From the NCBI GenBank assembly GCA_947476045.1, contig CANJNZ010000015.1, positions 1-64,000 of the forward strand: a stretch of 64,000 bases of DNA, written 5' to 3'. A program made the position numbers and the translations under genes. This document shows, piece by piece, positions 9,422 to 16,809 of the stretch (the first letter of the stretch is position 1; each line of letters begins with the position of its first letter). Under the pieces are notes generated by a model that had not been told where the DNA came from, made no database searches, and was given only the letters and a program-made list of their open reading frames with translations. This DNA is from Chthoniobacteraceae bacterium (GTDB lineage: Bacteria; Verrucomicrobiota; Verrucomicrobiia; Chthoniobacterales; Chthoniobacteraceae).

Positions 9422-11023
9422 TTAGAGGATGTAGCCCTCCTCTTGGTGATCGGTGATGTCGAGACCGGCGGTTTCTTCCTCCGGTGTCGGACGCAGGCCG
9501 ACGATTGCCTTCACGATGAACGTGATGACGATGGTGCCGACGATGCTGAGAACGAGCGTGATGAGCACTGCTTTGAGCTGTGCGCCAACGAGTCCGCCGT
9601 CCGTGATGAGTTTCGCGAGGCCGTTCTTCACGGCGTAGCCGCCGGTGAGGTTCGCGTTGCCGGAATCCACGGTGGCGAGGATACCCGTCATGATTGCGCC
9701 GAGCGTGCCGCCCACGGCGTGGACGCCGAAGGTGTCGAGTGCGTCGTCGTAGCCGAACTTCGCTTTCAGAACCATCACGAAGATGTAGGGCACGACCGCC
9801 GCGAGGACGCCGATGAGCATCGCTCCATTTGCAGTTACAAAACCGCAGGCAGGCGTGATGACAACGAGGCCGGCGACGATACCCGAGCACATGCCAAGGA
9901 TGGAGACGTGACCCTTGAGGATTTTCTCCATGAGACCCCATACGAAGCCAGCGGTGGCCGCGGCGAGCGTGGTGGTGAGGAAGGCATTCGATGCGACGCC
10001 GTCAGCGGCGAGCGCTGAGCCGGCATTGAAGCCATACCAGCCGACCCACAGCATGCCGGTGCCGACCATGCAGAGCACCATGCTGTGCGGGGCCATTTTT
10101 TCTTTTCCGAAACCAAGGCGCTTTCCGAGCATGATGCAGAGGATGAGGGCGCTCCAGCCGGAGGTCATGTGGACAACCGTGCCGCCTGCGAAATCAATCG
10201 CTGGAATAGCTGCGTCACCGTTCCAGACGCCGTTCATGAGCCCCGTCACGCCCCACACCATGTGGGCCATCGGGAAGTAGATGACGAACATCCAGAGGAT
10301 GACGAAAAGAATGATAGCAGAGAACTTCATACGCTCGGCGATGGCACCGATGATGAGAGCCGGGGTGATGATGGCGAACATGAGCTGATACATCGAGAAT
10401 ACGTTCTGGCCGATCCAGAAGGCGTAGTCGGTGTTCGGAGCTGAGGTGACGCCTTTCAGCATGAAGAACTCACTGCCGCCGATGTAGGGGCTGTTGTAGC
10501 TCTTACCGAAGACCAGGCTGTAGCCCACCGCCCACCAAAGGACGGTGACGAGGCCCGCGATGCCGAGGCACTGTGCGCACACGGAGAGCACGTTCTTTTT
10601 CCGCACTAGGCCGCCATAGAAAAGGGCGAGGCCGGGGAGCGTCATGAAAAGCACCAGTGCGGCGCAGATCATCATGAAGCCATTGTGTCCGGGCGCGCTG
10701 CTCGCGGCGGTCGCTGGCACGTTGAGGTTTTCGGGGACGGCTTCCGTTTCCACGCCGTCCTTATCCTTGCTCTTCACTTTCAAAGGCGCGGTCGGATCGC
10801 CGTTGCCGAGGGCGGCTTCGAGGATGGCGACGCGCTGCTCGATCGAGGCGTCCACCTTGGCTTCTTCCTTCTTAGGTTCTTCTTTCTTTTCAGCCGCTGG
10901 AGCTGCCGCTGCTGCCGGAGCTTCCGGCGGCTTGGCGTCCTGAGCGGACATTGTTGTGGTTCCGAATCCCCACACCATAGCCGTGGCAAGTGCGAGGTTC
11001 GTTATTTTACGGAGTAGTTTCAT
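9422..11023 (-). CDS. amtB: Ammonium transporter
   Basis: 533 residues from the ATG at 11023. A signal peptide (MKLLRKITNLALATAMVWGF...) is followed by an Ala/Pro/Lys/Glu-rich linker and a short helix (about residues 25-95). The Amt core then starts at NGFMMICAALVLFMTLPGLALFYGG. The conduction-channel twin histidines are visible in GGTVVHMTSGWSALILC and FGVHAVGGTLGAIMTG. Eleven or so membrane helices are expected. The transporter carries ammonium across the inner membrane and should be gated by the P-II protein encoded next. The charged N-terminal extension is unlike E. coli AmtB. Confidence 0.96.
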   Translation of the reverse strand: MKLLRKITNLALATAMVWGFGTTTMSAQDAKPPEAPAAAAAPAAEKKEEPKKEEAKVDASIEQRVAILEAALGNGDPTAPLKVKSKDKDGVETEAVPENLNVPATAASSAPGHNGFMMICAALVLFMTLPGLALFYGGLVRKKNVLSVCAQCLGIAGLVTVLWWAVGYSLVFGKSYNSPYIGGSEFFMLKGVTSAPNTDYAFWIGQNVFSMYQLMFAIITPALIIGAIAERMKFSAIILFVILWMFVIYFPMAHMVWGVTGLMNGVWNGDAAIPAIDFAGGTVVHMTSGWSALILCIMLGKRLGFGKEKMAPHSMVLCMVGTGMLWVGWYGFNAGSALAADGVASNAFLTTTLAAATAGFVWGLMEKILKGHVSILGMCSGIVAGLVVITPACGFVTANGAMLIGVLAAVVPYIFVMVLKAKFGYDDALDTFGVHAVGGTLGAIMTGILATVDSGNANLTGGYAVKNGLAKLITDGGLVGAQLKAVLITLVLSIVGTIVITFIVKAIVGLRPTPEEETAGLDITDHQEEGYIL

Positions 11024-11075
11024 GCTTTGGGTTGTTGTTTGTTTTTTTAGTGTCCCGCCGCTGCTGTTTAAAAAT

Positions 11076-11092
11076 CGCCAATGGCATTGGCG
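11076..11092. promoter_or_regulatory. Perfect palindrome upstream of amtB
   Basis: CGCCAATG and CATTGGCG flank a single central base, 53 bp before the amtB start. The symmetry suggests a regulator binding site. It resembles NtrC half-sites only loosely and with the wrong spacing, so the binding protein is unknown. Confidence 0.4.
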
Positions 11093-11410
11093 CATTCATA
11101 GACAAACAGTGGTGCAGGTTGCGCCGCGCCCTTAGCAACGGCCATGCCAGCCCACGAAAAGTGGCCGTTTTACAGAGGAAAATAGTTCAAATCGTGCTTT
11201 TGCCATCAACCACAAAGATGCGCAAAAATAGCCATCCGCGCCCATGATGAGCAAAACGCGACACCCCTCTCGCTGTCCGAAATTCGGTAAAACTCATGTT
11301 CGACTCCCAATCACGCTTTAGAGCACCAAAACACAGCGGCATTCAGACCAACACTTTGTGAGCTCCGTGCGAAGCTTCATTGTTTTTGAATTCAGTTTTG
11401 GCAGCGCGCC

Positions 11411-11448
11411 AACGTCCGCACGAATGACCAATGGATCGCAGCGCCACC
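11411..11448. repeat. Dispersed intergenic repeat, copy 1
   Basis: A 38-base stretch starting AACGTCC and containing ATCGCAGCGCCA matches 16772-16809 at about 30 of 38 positions. Both copies lie immediately before a gene start. Nature unknown. Confidence 0.55.
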
Positions 11449-11528
11449 TCGTTCCTCCTGCACGGGATGGAGCCCGGCCCCTAAATAGATTGGTGGGCAT
11501 GGGTTGCTCATGGCAGTCTTTCGTTTCC

Positions 11529-14500
11529 ATGTTTCGTCACGCCTTTGCTCTGTCTGTCTTTTTTTCCGGCCCACTTTTGCTGGGAGCGGTTGATTACAGC
11601 CGCGATGTGAGGCCGATTTTGTCGGACCGCTGCTTTGCGTGTCATGGGCCCGACGGGGAGAAGCGCAAGGCGGGGTTGCGGCTCGATACGTTTGAAGGGG
11701 CGACGGCGGTTTTGAAAAGCGGGGACCGCGCCGTGGTGCCGGGGAAATCGAAGGAGAGCACTGTGTTTGAGCGGATTCACAGCACGGACGAAGAGGAAAT
11801 CATGCCTCCGCCGAAGCTGAATCGCCCGCTGACAGAAGCGGAGCGCGGAGTGCTGGTGCGATGGATTGATGAAGGCGCGGTTTACACGAAACACTGGGCG
11901 TTCGTCGCGCCGGTCAAGCACACGGCGCCGCCCGTAAAAAACGCGGCATGGGTGAAAGACGACATCGACCGCTTCGTTCTCAACGCGCTGGAGGCGCAGA
12001 ATCTCACGCCCAATGCGGAGGCAGAACGTTCGGCTTTGCTGCGCCGGATTTCGTTCGTTCTCACGGGGCTTCCACCGTCGCCGGAGCAACTCGCGGCTTT
12101 TGCCGCCGACACCGCGCCGAACGCATACGAGAAGCAGGTGGACGCGTTGCTCGCTTCGCCGCGCTATGGCGAGCGGATGGCGCAGGATTGGATGGATGTC
12201 GCACGGTTTGCGGACACGTATGGGTATCAGTCGGACAACGCTTGCTTTGTGTGGCCGTGGCGCGATTGGGTGATTGGTGCGTTTAACAAAAACCTCCCCT
12301 ACGACCAGTTCTTGACGTGGCAAACCGCAGGCGATCTCCTGCCCAATGCAACGACGGAGCAGACGCTGGCGACTACGTTCAATCGTCTGCACAGGCAGAC
12401 GCAGGAAGGCGGTTCGATCGAGCAGGAGTTTCGCCAGGAGTATGTGTCGGACCGCGTTCACACGACGGGCACTGCGTTTCTCGGACTGACGATGGAGTGC
12501 AGCAAATGCCACGACCACAAATACGACCCGTTGCCGCAATCGGACTACTACAGCATGTGCGCGATGTTTGGGCAGATCGATGAGTGCGGGCTTTTTCCAT
12601 ACTCGATCTCCACGACCGCGCCTGAGCCTTCGATGCGCTTGACCGAGCCGAAGCACACCGCGGAAATCGAGAAACGCCGCGCGCAAATCGCGGCGGCTAT
12701 CGCCTCGGCGAAGACGGTGCTCGCCGAGCGCGACGCGGCATTCGAGCAATGGCTTGCGGCGACTGGAACGATTACACCTCCGGTGCCGTCCGACCATTTT
12801 ACCCTCGACGCCATCGTGGACGGAAAGTTGCCGAACGCCGTGCCGGGCGCTGCGGCTGCGACGATGTCCGGTGGCAAGCTCACCGCGATGCCCGGGGTGG
12901 TGGCAGGCGCGATGCAGTTCGACGGCGACACGGTGCTGCAACTCGACGGCGTGAAGGGCATCACCCGGCATCAGCCTTTGAGCGTTTCGCTGCGACTTTT
13001 CTCGCCGGAGCGAAAGGAGCGCGCGCTGGTTTTCCATACCGGCCCGGCGATGTTTTCGCAGATGGCGGACGCGTCGGGATTCGAGCTCTTGCTGGAAAAT
13101 GGGAAGCTGCGCTGGAGCTGCATCCATCTGTGGCCGGGCTGCGCGGCATCGATCGAAACCCAGGCGGATTTCCCGGTGGGAAAATGGGTGGATGTCACCG
13201 TGACTTACGACGGCTCTTCGTCAGCAGCGGGGCTCAAACTCTACTACGACGGCAAGCCCGTGGCAGCGCCGGTGCGGCACGATCATTTGGACAAGAGCAT
13301 CAAGACCGACGTCATGCGACTCGGTGCAAGGCCGCGCGACGACCGTGGATTCGCGAATGGTTTGATCGATGAGTTGAAAGTTTTCGGGCTGACGCTGTCG
13401 CCGTTGGAAGTGGCAGATTTGCACGCTCCGGCGATGGAGGCTGCGTTCAAATCCGCGAAGTCTGGCGACGCACGGGCGAAGGCTGCGGTGCGTGAATATT
13501 GGCTCGCTCGCGTGGACGAGGACGCGGCGAAAGCGAGACAGGCCATCATTGCCGCACGCAAAAATCTGGAGGACGACTATCTCAACCAGATCCCGCTGAT
13601 CATGGTCATGAAAGACTCGCCGCATCCCCGGCAGTTTCACATCCTGACGCGCGGCGACTACGCCTCGCCGGACCTCAAGCGTCCGGTGCAGCCCGCACCG
13701 CCCTCCGCGGTGATGCCACTCGATCCGAAAGCGCCAAAGAACCGCCTCGGTCTCGCGCAATGGATGACCGACCCGAAAAATCCTCTCGTGTCCCGCGTCG
13801 CCGTGAATCGTCTGTGGATGCAGTGTTTCGGAAACGGTATCGTGGCCACGCAAGAGAACTTCGGATTGCAGGGCGATGCGCCGTCGCATCAGGAATTACT
13901 CGACACACTCGCGCACGATTTCTCCCACACTGGCTGGGACGTGAAGCGGATGCTCAAGCGCATCGTGATGAGCGCGTCGTTCCGGCAATCGTCCGTGAGC
14001 ACGAAGGAAAAGCGGGAGCGCGACCCGAAGAACGCGCTGCTCTCGCGCGGCCCATCGTATCGGCTTTCCGGCGAAGCGATTCGCGACCAAGCGCTGCTCG
14101 CGGCGGGGCTGCTCGTGGAGAAAATCGGCGGCCCGAGCGCCAAGCCGTGGCAGCCCGCAGGCGTGTGGTCCGAGGCCGGCGCTTCCGGTGGCGATTACAC
14201 TCCAGACAAAGGCGAGGGACTCTACCGCCGCAGCCTCTACACCTATCGCAAACGCACCGCTCCGCCGCCGAGCATGCTCACGCTCGATGCAGGCAGCCGC
14301 GAGATTTGCCAGCCGCGCCGGCTCACCACCAACACCCCGCTCCAACCGCTCATTTTTCTAAACGACCAGAGCTTCTTCGAATGCGCGCGTCAGCTTGCAA
14401 AGCGGGCGATCAAAGAAAAGCCGGAGGGAATCGCGCCGCAGATTCAGCAGGCTTTTCTCCTGCTCACCTCACGCACTCCCGCGCAACCGGAGATTGACGC

Positions 14501-14654
14501 GCTCACCAAGCTCCACGCGCTGCAACTCGAACGTTACACCGCAGACAAACCCGCCGCGAAATCCGTGTGCGGCGAGGAAAATCCCGCACTCGCGGCGCTG
14601 ACCATCGTCTGCTCCACGCTCCTCACATCCGACGCCGCAATCACCAACCGCTAA
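11529..14654 (+). CDS. Planctomycete-type cytochrome with DUF1549, LamG-like and DUF1553 domains
   Basis: 1041 residues from the ATG at 11529, which begins a signal peptide (MFRHAFALSVFFSGPLLLGA); the frame is open further upstream without a better start. Domains in order: a PSC1-type cytochrome c segment with CFACHG near residue 37 and the typical EEEIMPPP block; DUF1549 (about 130-350), whose end carries a second CxxCH motif (CSKCHDHKYDPLPQSDYY); a LamG/concanavalin-like domain (about 420-620); and DUF1553 (about 720-1000, with NPLVSRVAVNRLWMQCFGNGIV). Such proteins are expanded in Planctomycetes and Verrucomicrobia and are encoded next to DUF1501 partners. A role in polysaccharide breakdown is often suggested but not proven. 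DUF1501 follows after 6 bp. Confidence 0.93.
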   Translation: MFRHAFALSVFFSGPLLLGAVDYSRDVRPILSDRCFACHGPDGEKRKAGLRLDTFEGATAVLKSGDRAVVPGKSKESTVFERIHSTDEEEIMPPPKLNRPLTEAERGVLVRWIDEGAVYTKHWAFVAPVKHTAPPVKNAAWVKDDIDRFVLNALEAQNLTPNAEAERSALLRRISFVLTGLPPSPEQLAAFAADTAPNAYEKQVDALLASPRYGERMAQDWMDVARFADTYGYQSDNACFVWPWRDWVIGAFNKNLPYDQFLTWQTAGDLLPNATTEQTLATTFNRLHRQTQEGGSIEQEFRQEYVSDRVHTTGTAFLGLTMECSKCHDHKYDPLPQSDYYSMCAMFGQIDECGLFPYSISTTAPEPSMRLTEPKHTAEIEKRRAQIAAAIASAKTVLAERDAAFEQWLAATGTITPPVPSDHFTLDAIVDGKLPNAVPGAAAATMSGGKLTAMPGVVAGAMQFDGDTVLQLDGVKGITRHQPLSVSLRLFSPERKERALVFHTGPAMFSQMADASGFELLLENGKLRWSCIHLWPGCAASIETQADFPVGKWVDVTVTYDGSSSAAGLKLYYDGKPVAAPVRHDHLDKSIKTDVMRLGARPRDDRGFANGLIDELKVFGLTLSPLEVADLHAPAMEAAFKSAKSGDARAKAAVREYWLARVDEDAAKARQAIIAARKNLEDDYLNQIPLIMVMKDSPHPRQFHILTRGDYASPDLKRPVQPAPPSAVMPLDPKAPKNRLGLAQWMTDPKNPLVSRVAVNRLWMQCFGNGIVATQENFGLQGDAPSHQELLDTLAHDFSHTGWDVKRMLKRIVMSASFRQSSVSTKEKRERDPKNALLSRGPSYRLSGEAIRDQALLAAGLLVEKIGGPSAKPWQPAGVWSEAGASGGDYTPDKGEGLYRRSLYTYRKRTAPPPSMLTLDAGSREICQPRRLTTNTPLQPLIFLNDQSFFECARQLAKRAIKEKPEGIAPQIQQAFLLLTSRTPAQPEIDALTKLHALQLERYTADKPAAKSVCGEENPALAALTIVCSTLLTSDAAITNR

Positions 14655-14660
14655 ACGCTC

Positions 14661-16085
14661 ATGCACTCCTACGACGATCTCATGCGCAGCACGCGCCGCC
14701 AATTTCTCAGCAGGACCGGCCTCGGCCTCGGAGCCATGGCCATGGCGCAACTCGCGCCCGCCGCCGCCATCCCCGGCGTCATCGCAAAGCCGCACTTCGC
14801 GCCGAAAGCAAAACGCGTCATCTACCTTTTCCAGGCCGGCGGCCCGTCGCATTTGGAGACGTTCGATTTCAAGCCCGTCCTCCGCGAGGGCCACGGCAAA
14901 GCGTTGCCCAAAGAAATCATCGGCAACCAGCGCCTCTCGACCATGAGCGGAAACCAAAGCCTGCTGCCCATGGCCGGTTCATTTGCGAACTTCACCAAGA
15001 GCGGCCGCTGCGGCACCGAGATCAGCGACACGCTGCCCTACACGCAAAAAATCGCCGACGACATCTGCCTCGTGCGCACCATGCACACCGAGGCCATCAA
15101 CCACGATCCCGCCATCACATTCTTCTGCTCCGGCAACCAGGTCTCCGGCCGCCCATCCATGGGTGCGTGGGCATCCTACGGCCTCGGCAGCCTGAACGAC
15201 AACCTGCCCGCCTTCATCGTCCTCGTCTCGAAAAACGCCTCCCGCGACCAGCCGCTCTACTCGCGACTTTGGGGCGCGGGCTTCCTCCCGAGCGAGCATC
15301 AAGGCGTGCAGTTCCGCGCCGGAAAAGAGCCCGTCCTTTACCTCACCAACCCCGAAGGAGTCTCACCGCACGTCCGCAGAGACATGCTCGACGCCCTCGC
15401 CAAACTCAACGGCTACCAAGCCCAGCAGCAGCTCGACCCCGAAATCGATGCCCGCGTCGCGCAAGCCGAGATGGCGTTCCGAATGCAGACCAGCGTGCCC
15501 GACGCCACCGATCTCTCCGGCGAAACCGAAGAGACCTTCAACCTCTACGGCCCCGACAGCAAAACGCCCGGCAACTACGCCGCCAACTGCCTGCTCGCCC
15601 GCCGGCTCATCGAGCGCGACGTCCGCTTCATTCAGCTCTTTCACCAAGGCTGGGACCAGCACGGCGACGTCGTCGGCGGAATCACCAAGCAGTGCAAACA
15701 AACCGACCAGGCCTCCGCCGCACTCATCACCGACCTCAAACGTCGCGGCCTCCTCGATGATACACTCGTCGTCTGGGGCGGCGAATTCGGGCGCACCGCT
15801 TACTGCCAGGGCAAAATGAGCGGCAACAACTACGGCCGCGACCATCACCCACGCTGCTTCAGCATCTGGCTGGCGGGCGGCGGAGTAAAGGCAGGCACTG
15901 CCATCGGCACGACCGACGACTACGGCTACAACATCGTCGAAGGCGGCGTCCACGTCCACGATCTCCACGCCACGATGCTGCACCTCATGGGCATCGATCA
16001 CGAAAAGCTCATCTACAAATTCCAAGGCCGCTACTTCCGCCTCACCGACGTGCACGGCACGCTCGTAAAACCCATTCTAGCATAA
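14661..16085 (+). CDS. DUF1501 (sulfatase-like) Tat-exported protein
   Basis: 474 residues. The N terminus has a twin-arginine signal, RRQFLSRTGLGLGAMAMAQ, so a folded protein is exported through Tat. The DUF1501 fold belongs to the alkaline phosphatase/sulfatase superfamily. Visible landmarks are LFHQGWDQHGDV and VVWGGEFGRT, then the C-terminal RDHHPRCFSIWLAGGGVK, which supply candidate metal ligands. It is the constant partner of DUF1549/DUF1553 cytochromes and is surely co-transcribed with the gene 6 bp upstream. Substrate unknown. Confidence 0.92.
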   Translation: MHSYDDLMRSTRRQFLSRTGLGLGAMAMAQLAPAAAIPGVIAKPHFAPKAKRVIYLFQAGGPSHLETFDFKPVLREGHGKALPKEIIGNQRLSTMSGNQSLLPMAGSFANFTKSGRCGTEISDTLPYTQKIADDICLVRTMHTEAINHDPAITFFCSGNQVSGRPSMGAWASYGLGSLNDNLPAFIVLVSKNASRDQPLYSRLWGAGFLPSEHQGVQFRAGKEPVLYLTNPEGVSPHVRRDMLDALAKLNGYQAQQQLDPEIDARVAQAEMAFRMQTSVPDATDLSGETEETFNLYGPDSKTPGNYAANCLLARRLIERDVRFIQLFHQGWDQHGDVVGGITKQCKQTDQASAALITDLKRRGLLDDTLVVWGGEFGRTAYCQGKMSGNNYGRDHHPRCFSIWLAGGGVKAGTAIGTTDDYGYNIVEGGVHVHDLHATMLHLMGIDHEKLIYKFQGRYFRLTDVHGTLVKPILA

Positions 16086-16095
16086 CGGTTGGCGC

Positions 16096-16200
16096 GTGAC
16101 GCCCATTTCACTCTCGCTCCCAAAGCCGGTGGCCCCACCGCGTTTTCGTCAGCCCAAAAATGCAAATAATATGCCTACCCCTCGTTCCTTAATAAGCTAA
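16096..16200 (+). pseudogene. Truncated duplicate of the 5' end of the DUF116-prenyl synthetase gene
   Basis: 16101-16161 matches 16817-16877 at 54 of 61 positions. In the coding frame of the intact gene six of the seven differences are synonymous. The fragment reads PISLSLPKPVAPPRFRQPK, then diverges and stops at 16200. A GTG at 16096 could start a 34-residue peptide, but this looks like a gene remnant left when the intervening 0.7 kb arrived. Confidence 0.65.
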
Positions 16201-16213
16201 ACACGGAGGTATC

Positions 16214-16660
16214 ATGTGGAAGTGCTCCAAATGCAGCGTTGAGAACGAAGACTATTTCGAAGCGTGCCGAAATTGTTCGAATATTGCTCCGGCCCCTATG
16301 AAGCCGGTTATAAGCGAAAACCAGTCAGACGAACCAAGGCTAGGGCGCATATCCATAATAATCGGACTTGTTGCACTTTCTCAATATATTAGCGTTTGGC
16401 TATATGCCCCCAAATCTCTAAGCGGAGGCATAATGCTTTTGTTGTCCATAAATGCCGCTATAGCGCTTGGGTGTGTGTCCGCCTTGCTTATTCTGAAAGG
16501 TCTTTTCAGTGGCGAACGCCCACTATGGATTCATATCATAGGTCTATTATTGAACGCTTCGCCAATATTGCACTGGTTCTTGCTAAATTACATACAAAGC
16601 AGACGCCCCCTTGTGGGACATGACTCGTTCATCGTATCTCTCTTGTTTTTTGTATCCTAA
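16214..16660 (+). CDS. Small zinc-ribbon membrane protein
   Basis: 148 residues. The N terminus MWKCSKCSVENEDYFEACRNC is a CxxC-x13-CxxC zinc ribbon. After a polar linker there are three hydrophobic segments (about residues 46-65, 72-98 and 106-126), so the ribbon probably faces the cytoplasm of an inner-membrane protein. It has a canonical Shine-Dalgarno (GGAGG, 7 bp before the ATG) and markedly lower GC than its neighbours, in contrast to the Shine-Dalgarno-free genes around it. Together with the duplicated flank this suggests recent arrival. Function unknown. Confidence 0.7.
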   Translation: MWKCSKCSVENEDYFEACRNCSNIAPAPMKPVISENQSDEPRLGRISIIIGLVALSQYISVWLYAPKSLSGGIMLLLSINAAIALGCVSALLILKGLFSGERPLWIHIIGLLLNASPILHWFLLNYIQSRRPLVGHDSFIVSLLFFVS

Positions 16661-16683
16661 ATGGCAGGTCCGTCGTGCGCTCC

Positions 16684-16707
16684 TTTGCGCCTTCGTGACT
16701 TTGTGCG
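16684..16707. repeat. Dispersed-repeat-like intergenic motif
   Basis: Read on the minus strand this contains CACAAAGTCACGAAGGCGCA, a sequence type I recall as widespread in intergenic regions of many environmental bacteria. It lies between the zinc-ribbon gene and the next start. Only one copy is seen in this window. Confidence 0.35.
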
Positions 16708-16771
16708 AGGAAAAATAGGATTCGCCGCGCAAAGAAACCTCCGCCCTTGCGGATTGTCGCACACAGCCGCT

Positions 16772-16809
16772 AACGTCCTTACCAATGTCCACTGAATCGC
16801 AGCGCCAGC
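16772..16809. repeat. Dispersed intergenic repeat, copy 2
   Basis: Partner of 11411-11448 (about 30 of 38 identical). It overlaps the first codons of the gene starting at 16785, so the repeat may have supplied that start codon. Confidence 0.5.

Larger units (their letters stand above)
11024..11528. other. Divergent intergenic region upstream of amtB and the cytochrome gene
   Basis: About 500 bases with no credible gene. It holds the A/C-rich amtB leader (11024-11050), a palindrome at 11076-11092, a second inverted repeat (AACGGCCA at 11137-11144 with TGGCCGTT at 11162-11169) and, near the cytochrome gene, one copy of a dispersed repeat (11411-11448). Nitrogen control of amtB would be expected to act here, but I could not find a convincing sigma-54 promoter. 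Confidence 0.55.

Noticed and set aside
11024-11170. A sigma-54 promoter with NtrC sites for amtB
   Set aside because: No TGGC-N8-TTGC match found in the region, and the palindrome has the wrong spacing for NtrC.
11508-13127. A 539-codon open frame on the minus strand opposite the cytochrome gene
   Set aside because: Arg/His-rich antisense shadow of a clearly functional gene; no family features.
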